Assembly: GCA_022822545.1 (NCBI GenBank)
Contig: JAJEBE010000032.1
Span: 124,001 to 188,000, forward strand
Reading direction: 5' to 3'
DNA length: 64,000 nucleotides
Source of the DNA: Anaerolineae bacterium
Lineage (GTDB): Bacteria > Chloroflexota > Anaerolineae > Aggregatilineales > Phototrophicaceae
The notes below the pieces were generated by a model, which saw nothing but the letters and a program-made list of their open reading frames with translations, was not told the DNA's origin and ran no database searches. The position numbers were made by a program, and so were the translations under genes. Shown one piece after another: positions 26,868 to 33,818 of the stretch; positions within the stretch are counted from its first letter, which is position 1, and each line of letters opens with the position of its first letter.

Positions 26868-27281
26868 ATGTCCGATATCCAGCTCAATCATCTTGCTATC
26901 GTCGTCGAAGACCTCGACGCCGCGCTCCGCTTCTGGCGCGACAGCTTGGGCTTAACCGGCGGCAGTGTACAATCCCTGCCCGCCGAAGCGGTCGATATCG
27001 CCTTTCTTGAGCTCGGCGCGGCCCGTATCGAACTCATCAAACCCGCCTCGTCCGATAGCGGTGTGGCAAAATACCTGGCCAAGCGCGGACCAGGCCTGCA
27101 CCATCTCTGCCTGGAAGTGCCGGATCTGGAGGCCAAACTCAAGGCGCTGCGGGATGCCGGTTATGAACTGATCAACGATGAACCGCGCGAGCGCGCTGGC
27201 CGGCGCTACGCCTTCGTCCATCCCAAGAGCGCCGGCGGCGTTTTGCTTGAGCTCTACGAACGCATTGACAAGCCCCGCTAA
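26868..27281 (+). CDS. mce: Methylmalonyl-CoA epimerase
   Basis: Interconverts the two methylmalonyl-CoA stereoisomers between propionyl-CoA carboxylase and methylmalonyl-CoA mutase. The 137-residue VOC/glyoxalase-fold protein starts with the strand LNHLAIVVEDLDAAL, whose His8 is a metal ligand. PGLHHLCLEV gives the second histidine (78/79) and SAGGVLLELYE the glutamate (about 128). The length fits the family. I start at ATG 26868, with AGG a few bases upstream. A TTG-initiated frame from 26853 adds only five residues. The pathway partner, the carboxylase operon, lies 4 kb away; no mutase gene is in the window. Confidence 0.9.
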   Translation: MSDIQLNHLAIVVEDLDAALRFWRDSLGLTGGSVQSLPAEAVDIAFLELGAARIELIKPASSDSGVAKYLAKRGPGLHHLCLEVPDLEAKLKALRDAGYELINDEPRERAGRRYAFVHPKSAGGVLLELYERIDKPR

Positions 27282-27295
27282 TCAAGGAGCATCTC

Positions 27296-27868
27296 ATGAG
27301 AAAACTCATCGTCTACAACCGTCTTTCGCTTGATGGCTGCTTCGCCGGTCCCAATGGCGAAATGGACTGGTTCATTCACGATCCCGAAGTCGACGTGATA
27401 GCGCATGAGGTCTACAAAGCCGATACGCTTGTTTTCGGTCGCCTCACGTATCAGTTGTTCCAAAGCTTCTGGGGACCGGTCGCCGCCGATGAAAACGCCG
27501 ATCCCGCAATCCGGGGCATGGCGCTGGAACTGGAATCCCTCCAAAAGATCGTCGCCTCACGCAGCTTGAGCGAGTTGACTTGGGCCAACAGCCAACTGCT
27601 CCAAGGCGACCTCATCGCTGCCACCCAGCAGCTTAAAGCTGGCGAGGGCGGCGCGATCGCCATTTTCGGCAGCGGCACGATCGTCGATCAGTTGACCGCC
27701 GCCGAGCTCATCGACGAGTATCTCTTTGTTGTCACGCCGATTATCTGCGGCGCCGGCAAGCGCAGTTTTGAGAGCGCCTCCCTCACGCGCCTGCGCCTGC
27801 TTCAGTCTTGGGATTTCGACTCCGGCAACGTCCTCCTGCATTATGAAAGAGCGGCCGCGGGCAGCTAA
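27296..27868 (+). CDS. Dihydrofolate-reductase-like (RibD C-terminal domain) protein
   Basis: A 190-residue single-domain protein with the DHFR/RibD-C fold. It begins RKLIVYNRLSLDGCFAGPNGEMDW, has DTLVFGRLTYQLFQSFW, and ends with the conserved GGAIAIFGSGTIVDQL plus LIDEYLFVVTPIICGAGKRSFE. Members are NADPH-dependent reductases of unknown substrates, often annotated only as DHFR-family, and need not act on dihydrofolate. AAGGAG lies 7 bases before the ATG. It follows mce by 14 bases, so the two are probably one transcript. The downstream SH3 protein gene overlaps its 3' end. Confidence 0.86.
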   Translation: MRKLIVYNRLSLDGCFAGPNGEMDWFIHDPEVDVIAHEVYKADTLVFGRLTYQLFQSFWGPVAADENADPAIRGMALELESLQKIVASRSLSELTWANSQLLQGDLIAATQQLKAGEGGAIAIFGSGTIVDQLTAAELIDEYLFVVTPIICGAGKRSFESASLTRLRLLQSWDFDSGNVLLHYERAAAGS

Positions 27869-29225
27869 AATCGTGAGACGCTGGCTCGCATTTTGCCTCC
27901 TGTTGCTTTTGGGGCCGGCCTGGGCGGCCGCGGGCGACAGCTCATGCCCAGCCTCGCAAAATGAGGCGCTGAATCTGATCGTCAGTCATTGCGCCGAACA
28001 AGCAGCGGAGACATTATGCTTCGGCCATCCGACCGTCTCCGCCCTGCGGCGGGAATCAACAACGGCCGCGCCGAGCTTCACGCAGCCGGGCGATACCATG
28101 TCGATCGCTGGCATAGACTGGCTCAGTATCAGCACGGAAGACCGCTCCTGGGGCCTGGCCCGCGCTGTCTTCCCTGCTTATCCCTATGACAGCCTGGAGG
28201 CGGAGGAGACCGCGCTGCTGGCCTTCGGCAACGTCGCCCTGTTTTTCCCCGCGCCGGTCGACCTGCCTTCGCCGCAGCTCGATGTCCAAGTCGCGGCTTC
28301 ACGCGGCGCCTACCTGCGCGCTGAGCCCAGTCTCGCAGCCGACATCGTGAAACCGATCCCGGTTCGCGCCAAGCTCAAAGCCATCGAAACCAGCCCGAAT
28401 CGCAACTGGTTGCGAGTTTACGCCGCGCCCGACATGCTGGGCTGGATGAGCCGGGAGGTGCTCACCGAACCGGCCGGGAACCTGCCGGTCTCCGAAAGCG
28501 AAGCGGGCATCGCTCCGCTCTGGCTGCCCTGGCAAGCGTTCGACTTTCGCAGCGGTATCGACGACGCGCCTTGCGCCGACGCGCCCGAAAGCGGCATCCT
28601 GCTGCAGACGCCGAAGTTCATCCCGCCGCGTCAATTCCTCATCAACGGCATACGGCTGCGCCTAAGCGGCAGCGCCTGGCTGCAAGCCACCCTGGGCAAC
28701 GGTACGCGAATTCGCGTGCTTGATGGCTTGGGGCAGGTCCGCGCGGCCGGCATCGAGCAGGAGGTCAAGAGCGGCTTCGGGACGAGCGTCCCGCTTGAGA
28801 TGAACGATGCTGGTTGGCTGATACCGGCGGACGCTCCCAGCGAGCCCGCCGCCTACGACTATCACGCTATGCTCAGCTTGCCCGTCGACGCGCTGATCTA
28901 CCCCGGCCGCATCCGCCTGGATGTATACACCGTGGTTGAGCCCGTCCCAGCGGGCGGCGGCAGCCCCTTGGAAGGGCTGAGCGATACTGACGACTGCGCC
29001 ATATCGGCCCGTCTCGAAGGCGCCAACATCCGCTCCCGCCCCGATCCGGAAGCGCCGATCATCGCCGTCATGGCTCACCGCGAAAGCGCCAAGCCGATCG
29101 CGCGTGGCATCGGCGCCGATCAACTGCCCTGGTGGAAGCTCGCCGACAGCGTCTGGATCCGCATCAATGTGACCGCCTTCGCCGGCAACTGCGACAGCAT
29201 CCCGCTGCTTCCAAGCGCCCGCTAA
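27843..29225 (+). CDS. Secreted SH3-like (SH3b) domain protein
   Basis: A 460-residue exported protein of unknown function. A basic N-terminus and hydrophobic core (VRRWLAFCLLLLLGPAWAAAG) form a signal peptide. A first bacterial SH3-like repeat lies around residues 140-200 (GAYLRAEPSLAADIVKPIPVRAKLKAIE, then NWLRVYAAPDMLGWMSREVL). A second is near the C-terminus (GANIRSRPDPEAPIIAVMAHRE, then WWKLADSVWIRINVTA). The middle has a beta-sandwich-like region (FLINGIRLRLSGSAWLQATLG). SH3b domains commonly bind cell wall or peptides. I start at ATG 27843, overlapping the previous gene by 26 bases; the longer frame lacks a signal peptide. Confidence 0.7.
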   Translation: MKERPRAAKIVRRWLAFCLLLLLGPAWAAAGDSSCPASQNEALNLIVSHCAEQAAETLCFGHPTVSALRRESTTAAPSFTQPGDTMSIAGIDWLSISTEDRSWGLARAVFPAYPYDSLEAEETALLAFGNVALFFPAPVDLPSPQLDVQVAASRGAYLRAEPSLAADIVKPIPVRAKLKAIETSPNRNWLRVYAAPDMLGWMSREVLTEPAGNLPVSESEAGIAPLWLPWQAFDFRSGIDDAPCADAPESGILLQTPKFIPPRQFLINGIRLRLSGSAWLQATLGNGTRIRVLDGLGQVRAAGIEQEVKSGFGTSVPLEMNDAGWLIPADAPSEPAAYDYHAMLSLPVDALIYPGRIRLDVYTVVEPVPAGGGSPLEGLSDTDDCAISARLEGANIRSRPDPEAPIIAVMAHRESAKPIARGIGADQLPWWKLADSVWIRINVTAFAGNCDSIPLLPSAR

Positions 29226-29305
29226 TCCCGCAGCGCTTCCGTAACCGCCGCGTAAGGCAGCCGCGTCAGATTATGTCTATACTTTGCGAGCAGATTGCGA
29301 CAGCT

Positions 29306-31753
29306 ATGAACAGCAAACAAATCACTCTACCCGTCACCGGCATGACCTGCGCCATGTGCGTCAAAAATGTCGAGCGCAGCCTGAAACGCGCCGCCGGCGT
29401 CGCCGATGTCACGGTCAACCTGGCGACGGAAAAGGCGACGGTAGATTACGATAGCGACCGCCTCAAGACTAGCGATCTCATCAAGCGGCTGGAAGGGGCC
29501 GGCTACGGCGTCGCCGCCGCTACTGTCGATTTGCCGATTACGGGCATGACCTGCGCCATGTGCCAGAAGAATGTCTCCCGCGCCTTGAATCGCGCCGAGG
29601 GCGTCATCAGCGCGGAGGTCAATCTTGCCAGCGAAAAGGCGACCGTGTCTTATCTGCCCGGTACGACGCGCCGCCGCGACCTGGTCGCCGCCGTCGAACG
29701 CGCCGGTTATGGCGTCATCGATACCGCCGCTGCCGAAGCGCCCGAAGACGCCGAAGCTGCCGCCCGCCAAGCCGAAATCGACCGCCAGACCCGCCTCGTC
29801 AAGATCGGCGCCGTATTCACCATTCCCCTCACCGCCCTCAGCATGACCCGCCACTTCCTGCACCAGCTCCCCGCGCTCATGGACAACTTCGTCTGGTTGA
29901 TGAACGACATCTGGCTCTTCATCTTCGCCGCCCTGGCCACGCCGGTTGTCCTCCTGCTCGGCCGGCAATTCATCAGCGGCGCGCTCAAATCCCTGCGCAA
30001 CGGCAGCGCCAATATGGATGTGCTGGTGGCGATGGGCTCGCTCGCCGCCTACCTCTACGGTATCATCGTGCTGCTCGGCATCGTCTTCGACTTTTCGCAT
30101 CTGGTCGGCAAATCTGATTATTTCGAATCGGCCGCCGTCATCCTCACCCTCATCACCCTGGGCAAATTGCTCGAAGCGCGCGCCAAAGGCCGCACCAGCG
30201 CCGCCATCAAGAAGCTGATGGGCCTGGCGCCCAAAACCGCCACCCTGTTGAGCGACGGCAAAGAAAAGTTGATACCCATCGACGAGGTCGCGCCGGGCGA
30301 TCTGCTGCTGGTCAAGCCGGGCGAGCGCATCCCGGTGGACGCCATCGTCGCCGACGGCCATTCCGCCGTCGATGAATCCATGCTCACCGGCGAAAGCCTG
30401 CCGGTGGACAAATCAGCCGCCGCCGAAGTCTATGGCGGGACCATCAATCAGCAAGGCCGGCTGATCATCGAAGCCCAGCGCGTCGGCCGCGATACCGTCC
30501 TCGCCCAGATCATCCGCCTGGTGGAAAACGCCCAAGCCAGCCGCGCGCCCATTCAAGCGGTCGCCGATCGCGTCGCCGCCTACTTCGTGCCCGCCGTCAT
30601 CGTCCTGGCGCTGCTCACGCTTCTTGGCTGGCTCACTATCGGGGGCGCGCCCTTCCCGCAAGCCATCCTCAACATGATCGCCGTGCTGGTCATCGCCTGC
30701 CCCTGCGCCCTGGGCTTAGCCACGCCCACCGCCATCATGGTCGGCACCGGCCGCGGCGCTGAAAACGGCATCCTCTTCCGCGATAGCGAAGCGCTGGAGC
30801 GCGCCGCCAAGCTGAGTGCCATCCTGCTCGATAAAACCGGCACGGTCACTCTAGGCAAACCGAGCGTTGCCGAAATCCTGCCCGCGCCCAACTTCGACGA
30901 ACATACGCTGCTGCAATACAGCGCCTCCGCCGAAAGCGTCAGCGAGCACCCCCTGGCCTCAGCGGTGGTGGCGGCCGCCAAAGCCCGCGGCATTCCACCC
31001 CTGCCGCTGGACGATTTCCAAGCCCATCCCGGCCGCGGCCTCAGCGCCACCGTCGCCGACCGCGCCGTTCTCATCGGCAGCCCGAAATTCTTGGAGACTA
31101 ACGGCATCGACCTCAGCCCGCTCGAAGCCGACATCGGCAGCTTGCAATCGCGCGGCCACACGGTCGTCCTCTTAGCGCTGGATGACACCCTCGCCGGCGC
31201 CATCGCCATCGGCGACCAACTCAAGCCCAACTCAGCCGCTGCCATCCAGTCACTAAAAGCGGACGGACTTACCGTCACCCTCATCACCGGCGACAATCAG
31301 GCGACGGCCGCCGCTATCGCCCGCGAAGTCGGCATCAAGCGCGTCCTGGCCGAAGTCCTGCCGGCCGATAAAGCCGGCGCGGTTGCGGAGCTGCAAGCGG
31401 AAGGCGCGCGCGTCGCCATGGTCGGCGATGGCATCAATGACGCCCCCGCCCTGGCCCAAGCCGATGTCGGTTTCGCTATCGGCAGCGGCGCCGATATAGC
31501 CATCGAAGCGGCTGACGTCACCCTGGTCCGCGGCGACCTGCGCGCGGTCGGTCAGGCGATCGCGCTGAGCCGAGCCACCCTGCGCGCCATCCATCAGAAC
31601 CTCTTCTGGGCTTTTATCTATAACGTGGTGCTGATTCCCGTGGCCATGCTGGGCGGCCTGCTGCCCATGTTCGCGGCCGCGGCCATGGCTTTTTCCAGCG
31701 TGTTTGTGGTGAGCAATTCACTTCGGTTGCGGGGAAAACACCTTACTCACTGA
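29306..31753 (+). CDS. copA: Copper-exporting P1B-type ATPase
   Basis: A membrane pump that exports Cu+ using ATP. The 815-residue protein has two N-terminal metal-binding HMA domains with GMTCAMC motifs (12-18 and 80-86). Eight membrane helices follow with the transport motif C465-P-C467 in IACPCALGLATPT. The actuator motif is TGES, the phosphorylation motif DKTGT (D509), the nucleotide-binding SEHPLAS and the hinge GDGINDAPAL. All catalytic motifs are intact. I prefer ATG 29306 because the first HMA strand follows at once. ATG 29273 is possible, and the frame from 29132 overlaps the SH3 gene. A relic of a second copy follows at 31935. Confidence 0.95.
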   Translation: MNSKQITLPVTGMTCAMCVKNVERSLKRAAGVADVTVNLATEKATVDYDSDRLKTSDLIKRLEGAGYGVAAATVDLPITGMTCAMCQKNVSRALNRAEGVISAEVNLASEKATVSYLPGTTRRRDLVAAVERAGYGVIDTAAAEAPEDAEAAARQAEIDRQTRLVKIGAVFTIPLTALSMTRHFLHQLPALMDNFVWLMNDIWLFIFAALATPVVLLLGRQFISGALKSLRNGSANMDVLVAMGSLAAYLYGIIVLLGIVFDFSHLVGKSDYFESAAVILTLITLGKLLEARAKGRTSAAIKKLMGLAPKTATLLSDGKEKLIPIDEVAPGDLLLVKPGERIPVDAIVADGHSAVDESMLTGESLPVDKSAAAEVYGGTINQQGRLIIEAQRVGRDTVLAQIIRLVENAQASRAPIQAVADRVAAYFVPAVIVLALLTLLGWLTIGGAPFPQAILNMIAVLVIACPCALGLATPTAIMVGTGRGAENGILFRDSEALERAAKLSAILLDKTGTVTLGKPSVAEILPAPNFDEHTLLQYSASAESVSEHPLASAVVAAAKARGIPPLPLDDFQAHPGRGLSATVADRAVLIGSPKFLETNGIDLSPLEADIGSLQSRGHTVVLLALDDTLAGAIAIGDQLKPNSAAAIQSLKADGLTVTLITGDNQATAAAIAREVGIKRVLAEVLPADKAGAVAELQAEGARVAMVGDGINDAPALAQADVGFAIGSGADIAIEAADVTLVRGDLRAVGQAIALSRATLRAIHQNLFWAFIYNVVLIPVAMLGGLLPMFAAAAMAFSSVFVVSNSLRLRGKHLTH

Positions 31754-31809
31754 CAGCGCCGCACATCCGATTCACGCAAGCGGCAGCCAATCCTAATTCC
31801 CAACAACCG

Positions 31810-31835
31810 GTAGGGGCGACCCGTCGGGTCGCCCG
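31810..31835. repeat. GTAGGGGCGAC palindromic repeat, copy C
   Basis: GTAG followed by a perfect 9-bp inverted repeat (GGGCGACCC / GGGTCGCCC, 3-base loop). It has the same design as the copy at 24419 with a covarying stem base. Confidence 0.75.
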
Positions 31836-31884
31836 CCCTCAACCAACCGTCTCCACCCAAACTTACATCCCCCTCGACGAGTCA

Positions 31885-31910
31885 CCCCTCCCTGATGCTT
31901 CGGGGAGGGG
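31885..31910. repeat. CCCCTCCC/GGGAGGGG palindrome, copy 3
   Basis: An 8-bp stem around a 10-base loop (TGATGCTTCG). It resembles the copy at 6149-6174, including the ATGCTT in the loop. Confidence 0.6.
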
Positions 31911-31934
31911 CCGGGGGTGGGGTTGGCTTTCTCC

Positions 31935-32039
31935 GGTCGCCATGCTGGGAGACCTGCTGCCCATGTTCGCGGCCGCGGCCATGACTTTTTCAACGTCTTC
32001 GTGGTAAGCAATTCGCTCAGGTTGCGTGGAAAGTGCTAA
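31935..32039 (+). pseudogene. Relic 3' end of a second copper ATPase gene
   Basis: This stretch repeats the last ~105 bases of copA (31640-31745): CGCCATGCTGGG, then the identical CTGCTGCCCATGTTCGCGGC, then a CTTTTT run. After a one-base deletion in that run it continues in copA frame as V-F-V-V-S-N-S-L-R-L-R-G-K-C-stop. Most differences from copA are at third codon positions. This means the source was a separate, once-functional paralogue rather than a fresh duplicate. No upstream part of the gene remains. Confidence 0.8.
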
Positions 32040-32377
32040 CTACGAAGCGCAGACAATACTCCAAGACTATCTAATGACAATCTAATGAAATAGCAAGTAA
32101 ACTCATGACTGTGTACATTGCATCGACCATATCATTGCCTTGGAAGTTGGATCGCAAAATCAAACTGTTTCCCTGCCCGAGTAGAAGAGTGCGAAATTTT
32201 GCGCAATTTCCCATTGGCGAAGATCAGTTTCAGATTCCGCAATTCTATGTCCAAAGGCGTGAACTGAAAACGTATGTTCGATTTTAAGCACATCAGCATG
32301 CAAAACGAGTGTATATTGCAGTACAATAAATGTTGAATTGAATATTCAAGAGTTCATGTTCAGTGAGGAGAATGCAC

Positions 32378-32917
32378 GTGGGCTTGAAATGCGTTGACAG
32401 GCAGGATGTATTACTTGCCATAATTGAGGCGGCGAATGGACGAGACCTTAAGCGTGTCCATTTGCAAAAGGCGGTATTCTTGGTCGCGGAAGAATTCAAA
32501 GGCGGATTGCCAGACGACTTCTATAAGTTCACTAAGTACCATTTTGGCCCATATTCGCAGAAGGTTTATCGTGATGCCGAAATACTGAATGATTCGGGCT
32601 GTATCAATATCAAGTATGGTGCGGATCGACGAGACGACGTTTTCTCTATCGTAACTGACTGCGGCATCGAGTATGTCGATTTGCCTAACAGTCTAACGCG
32701 ATTTATCAAGGAATCTGTGGATTGGATCTTAGGTATGGGATTTCAAGAGTTGGTGCGAGCCATATACTACCTCTATCCAGAATATCAAGAAAACAGTCGT
32801 TTTGTGTATGATGAAGAACAGGCCATTATCGAAAGCTTCGCGCGGGGACTGAAACAATGTAGAGAGGGTAAAACACACTCTACGGCGGACGTGATAGCAC
32901 AATTGCAAGAAGTATAG
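32378..32917 (+). CDS. Panacea (DUF4065/SocA-like) domain protein, probable antitoxin
   Basis: A 179-residue protein. The core DLKRVHLQKAVFLVAEEF and FTKYHFGPYSQKVYRDAEIL match the pattern of Panacea/DUF4065 proteins (a LQK helix, then an F/YGP..V segment). These proteins serve as versatile antitoxins that neutralise unrelated toxins. Eight bases downstream is a RelE-like gene, the expected toxin. I start at GTG 32378, with GAGGAG 7 bases upstream. The ATG at 32372 lies only one base after that site, and GTG 32363 precedes it. The gene is clearly AT-richer than the chromosome, consistent with recent transfer. The antitoxin role is inferred from family and context. Confidence 0.65.
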   Translation: MGLKCVDRQDVLLAIIEAANGRDLKRVHLQKAVFLVAEEFKGGLPDDFYKFTKYHFGPYSQKVYRDAEILNDSGCINIKYGADRRDDVFSIVTDCGIEYVDLPNSLTRFIKESVDWILGMGFQELVRAIYYLYPEYQENSRFVYDEEQAIIESFARGLKQCREGKTHSTADVIAQLQEV

Positions 32918-32925
32918 ATAGCCAT

Positions 32926-33264
32926 ATGGAGAGAGAGATTGCTTGGTCGGACGACAGTTTGCGTCAGTTGAGGAAATTCAAAAAGAAGCGTCCGAAGCTA
33001 AGTGAGGATGTGGCTAAATTTGAGAAAGAGTTTTCTGAAAGGCGATTGCCCGGAGACGAGATAACAGAGATCGGTGACACGCTTGCTAAAGAACATCGAA
33101 TGATGGACAGTTCGTCCGACACCGGTAAGAGTGGTGGATTCCGCGTTTACTACAGGTATAATGATTCAAGAATTGAAGTCCATGGAGTTTACCTGCGAAG
33201 AGACTTAAGTCGGCGAGTGCGGAATGAGATTAAGCAGATGTTGAAACGGGAAGGCCCCATTTAA
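32926..33264 (+). CDS. RelE/ParE-superfamily toxin
   Basis: A 112-residue basic protein. It shows the RelE-type layout: an N-terminal strand (EIAWSDDSLRQLRKFKKKRP), helices, a strand ITEIGDTLAKEHRM, then GGFRVYYRY (70-78) and IEVHGVYLRRD followed by a terminal helix RVRNEIKQMLKRE. RelE-like proteins cleave mRNA at the ribosome; basic residues in the last strands would do this. It follows the Panacea gene by 8 bases with a short GAG-rich leader, so it is the natural toxin partner. The usual order antitoxin then toxin is kept. Base composition matches the upstream gene rather than the flanks. Confidence 0.75.
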   Translation: MEREIAWSDDSLRQLRKFKKKRPKLSEDVAKFEKEFSERRLPGDEITEIGDTLAKEHRMMDSSSDTGKSGGFRVYYRYNDSRIEVHGVYLRRDLSRRVRNEIKQMLKREGPI

Positions 33265-33656
33265 GAGTTTCTCGTCGCGATGAGTCTCGCATTTTGTCTT
33301 GGCTTGTCCGGTCTTGATAGTATTCGCATAAAGATTGAATTCATACATCGCAACGCCCGACTGATCTGACTATTCAAGTTGCCGCATATCGACTGCAAAA
33401 CGCTTGCCGTCCCCAGTGCTTTCTTGGCTACATGCTTTTGTATTCATACCCTCCGCGCCCTCGAAAAAACTCGCTGTCCTCGGTGGCAAAGAAAAAACCA
33501 AATTCCCAACTCCCGAACATTTGCTCTAGACACCCACACCCCAGCCATGCTACAATGACCTCAACACCCGTACTTTAACAACCCAATATCCCCCGCCGCC
33601 ACCCCCAGCCCGGCAAACCTGTTGCCAACCGTCGACCCCGCCAAAACCCCTAAACT

Positions 33657-33735
33657 TTGTCCGAAAAGCGTTGTAATGTCCGAAAAAACATTTCCCATGT
33701 CCGACAAACGGACAAAACGGACAAAATTTATAACC
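33657..33735. promoter_or_regulatory. Cluster of five TGTCCG/CGGACA sites, possible operator
   Basis: Three forward TGTCCG motifs (two of them followed by AAAA) and then two reverse CGGACAAAA motifs occur in 79 bases. The middle pair forms an inverted repeat TGTCCGACAAACGGACA. The cluster ends about 42 bases before the amidase -10, where a transcription factor would bind. Confidence 0.45.
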
Positions 33736-33776
33736 GAACACAAACCTTTGCCCCTGCCCAGCCCCGCGCCCTCCTG

Positions 33777-33785
33777 TGGTACACT
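33777..33785 (+). promoter_or_regulatory. Extended -10 promoter for the amidase gene
   Basis: TGG followed by TACACT, 33 bases before the amidase ATG. No clear -35. Confidence 0.35.
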
Positions 33786-33818
33786 CCGCCAAAATCCACT
33801 GCCCACAAGGACACCCCC

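Larger units (their letters stand above)
31754..32377. other. Intergenic region with repeats and a gene relic
   Basis: 624 bases without an intact gene. It contains a GTAGGGGCGAC palindrome (31810-31835), a CCCCTCCC palindrome (31885-31910) and the broken end of a second copA (31935-32039). From about 32040 the sequence is AT-rich leader of the Panacea-type gene. A 60-codon open frame at 32105 has no supporting features. Confidence 0.75.
33265..33818. other. Intergenic region with TGTCCG/CGGACA cluster
   Basis: 554 bases without a recognised gene. The first ~270 bases are unremarkable and AT-richer. A possible extended -10 (TGCTACAAT) is at 33548-33556. A cluster of TGTCCG and CGGACA sites is at 33657-33735, and the likely amidase promoter at 33777-33785. 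Confidence 0.65.

Noticed and set aside
32105-32287. A 60-codon open frame in the copA-Panacea gap
   Set aside because: No ribosome-binding site, no family features, and an antisense frame of similar length exists over the same bases.
33265-33560. Possible tRNA or small RNA in the gap after the RelE gene
   Set aside because: No cloverleaf, T-loop GTTCRANNC or other conserved RNA pattern could be found by eye.
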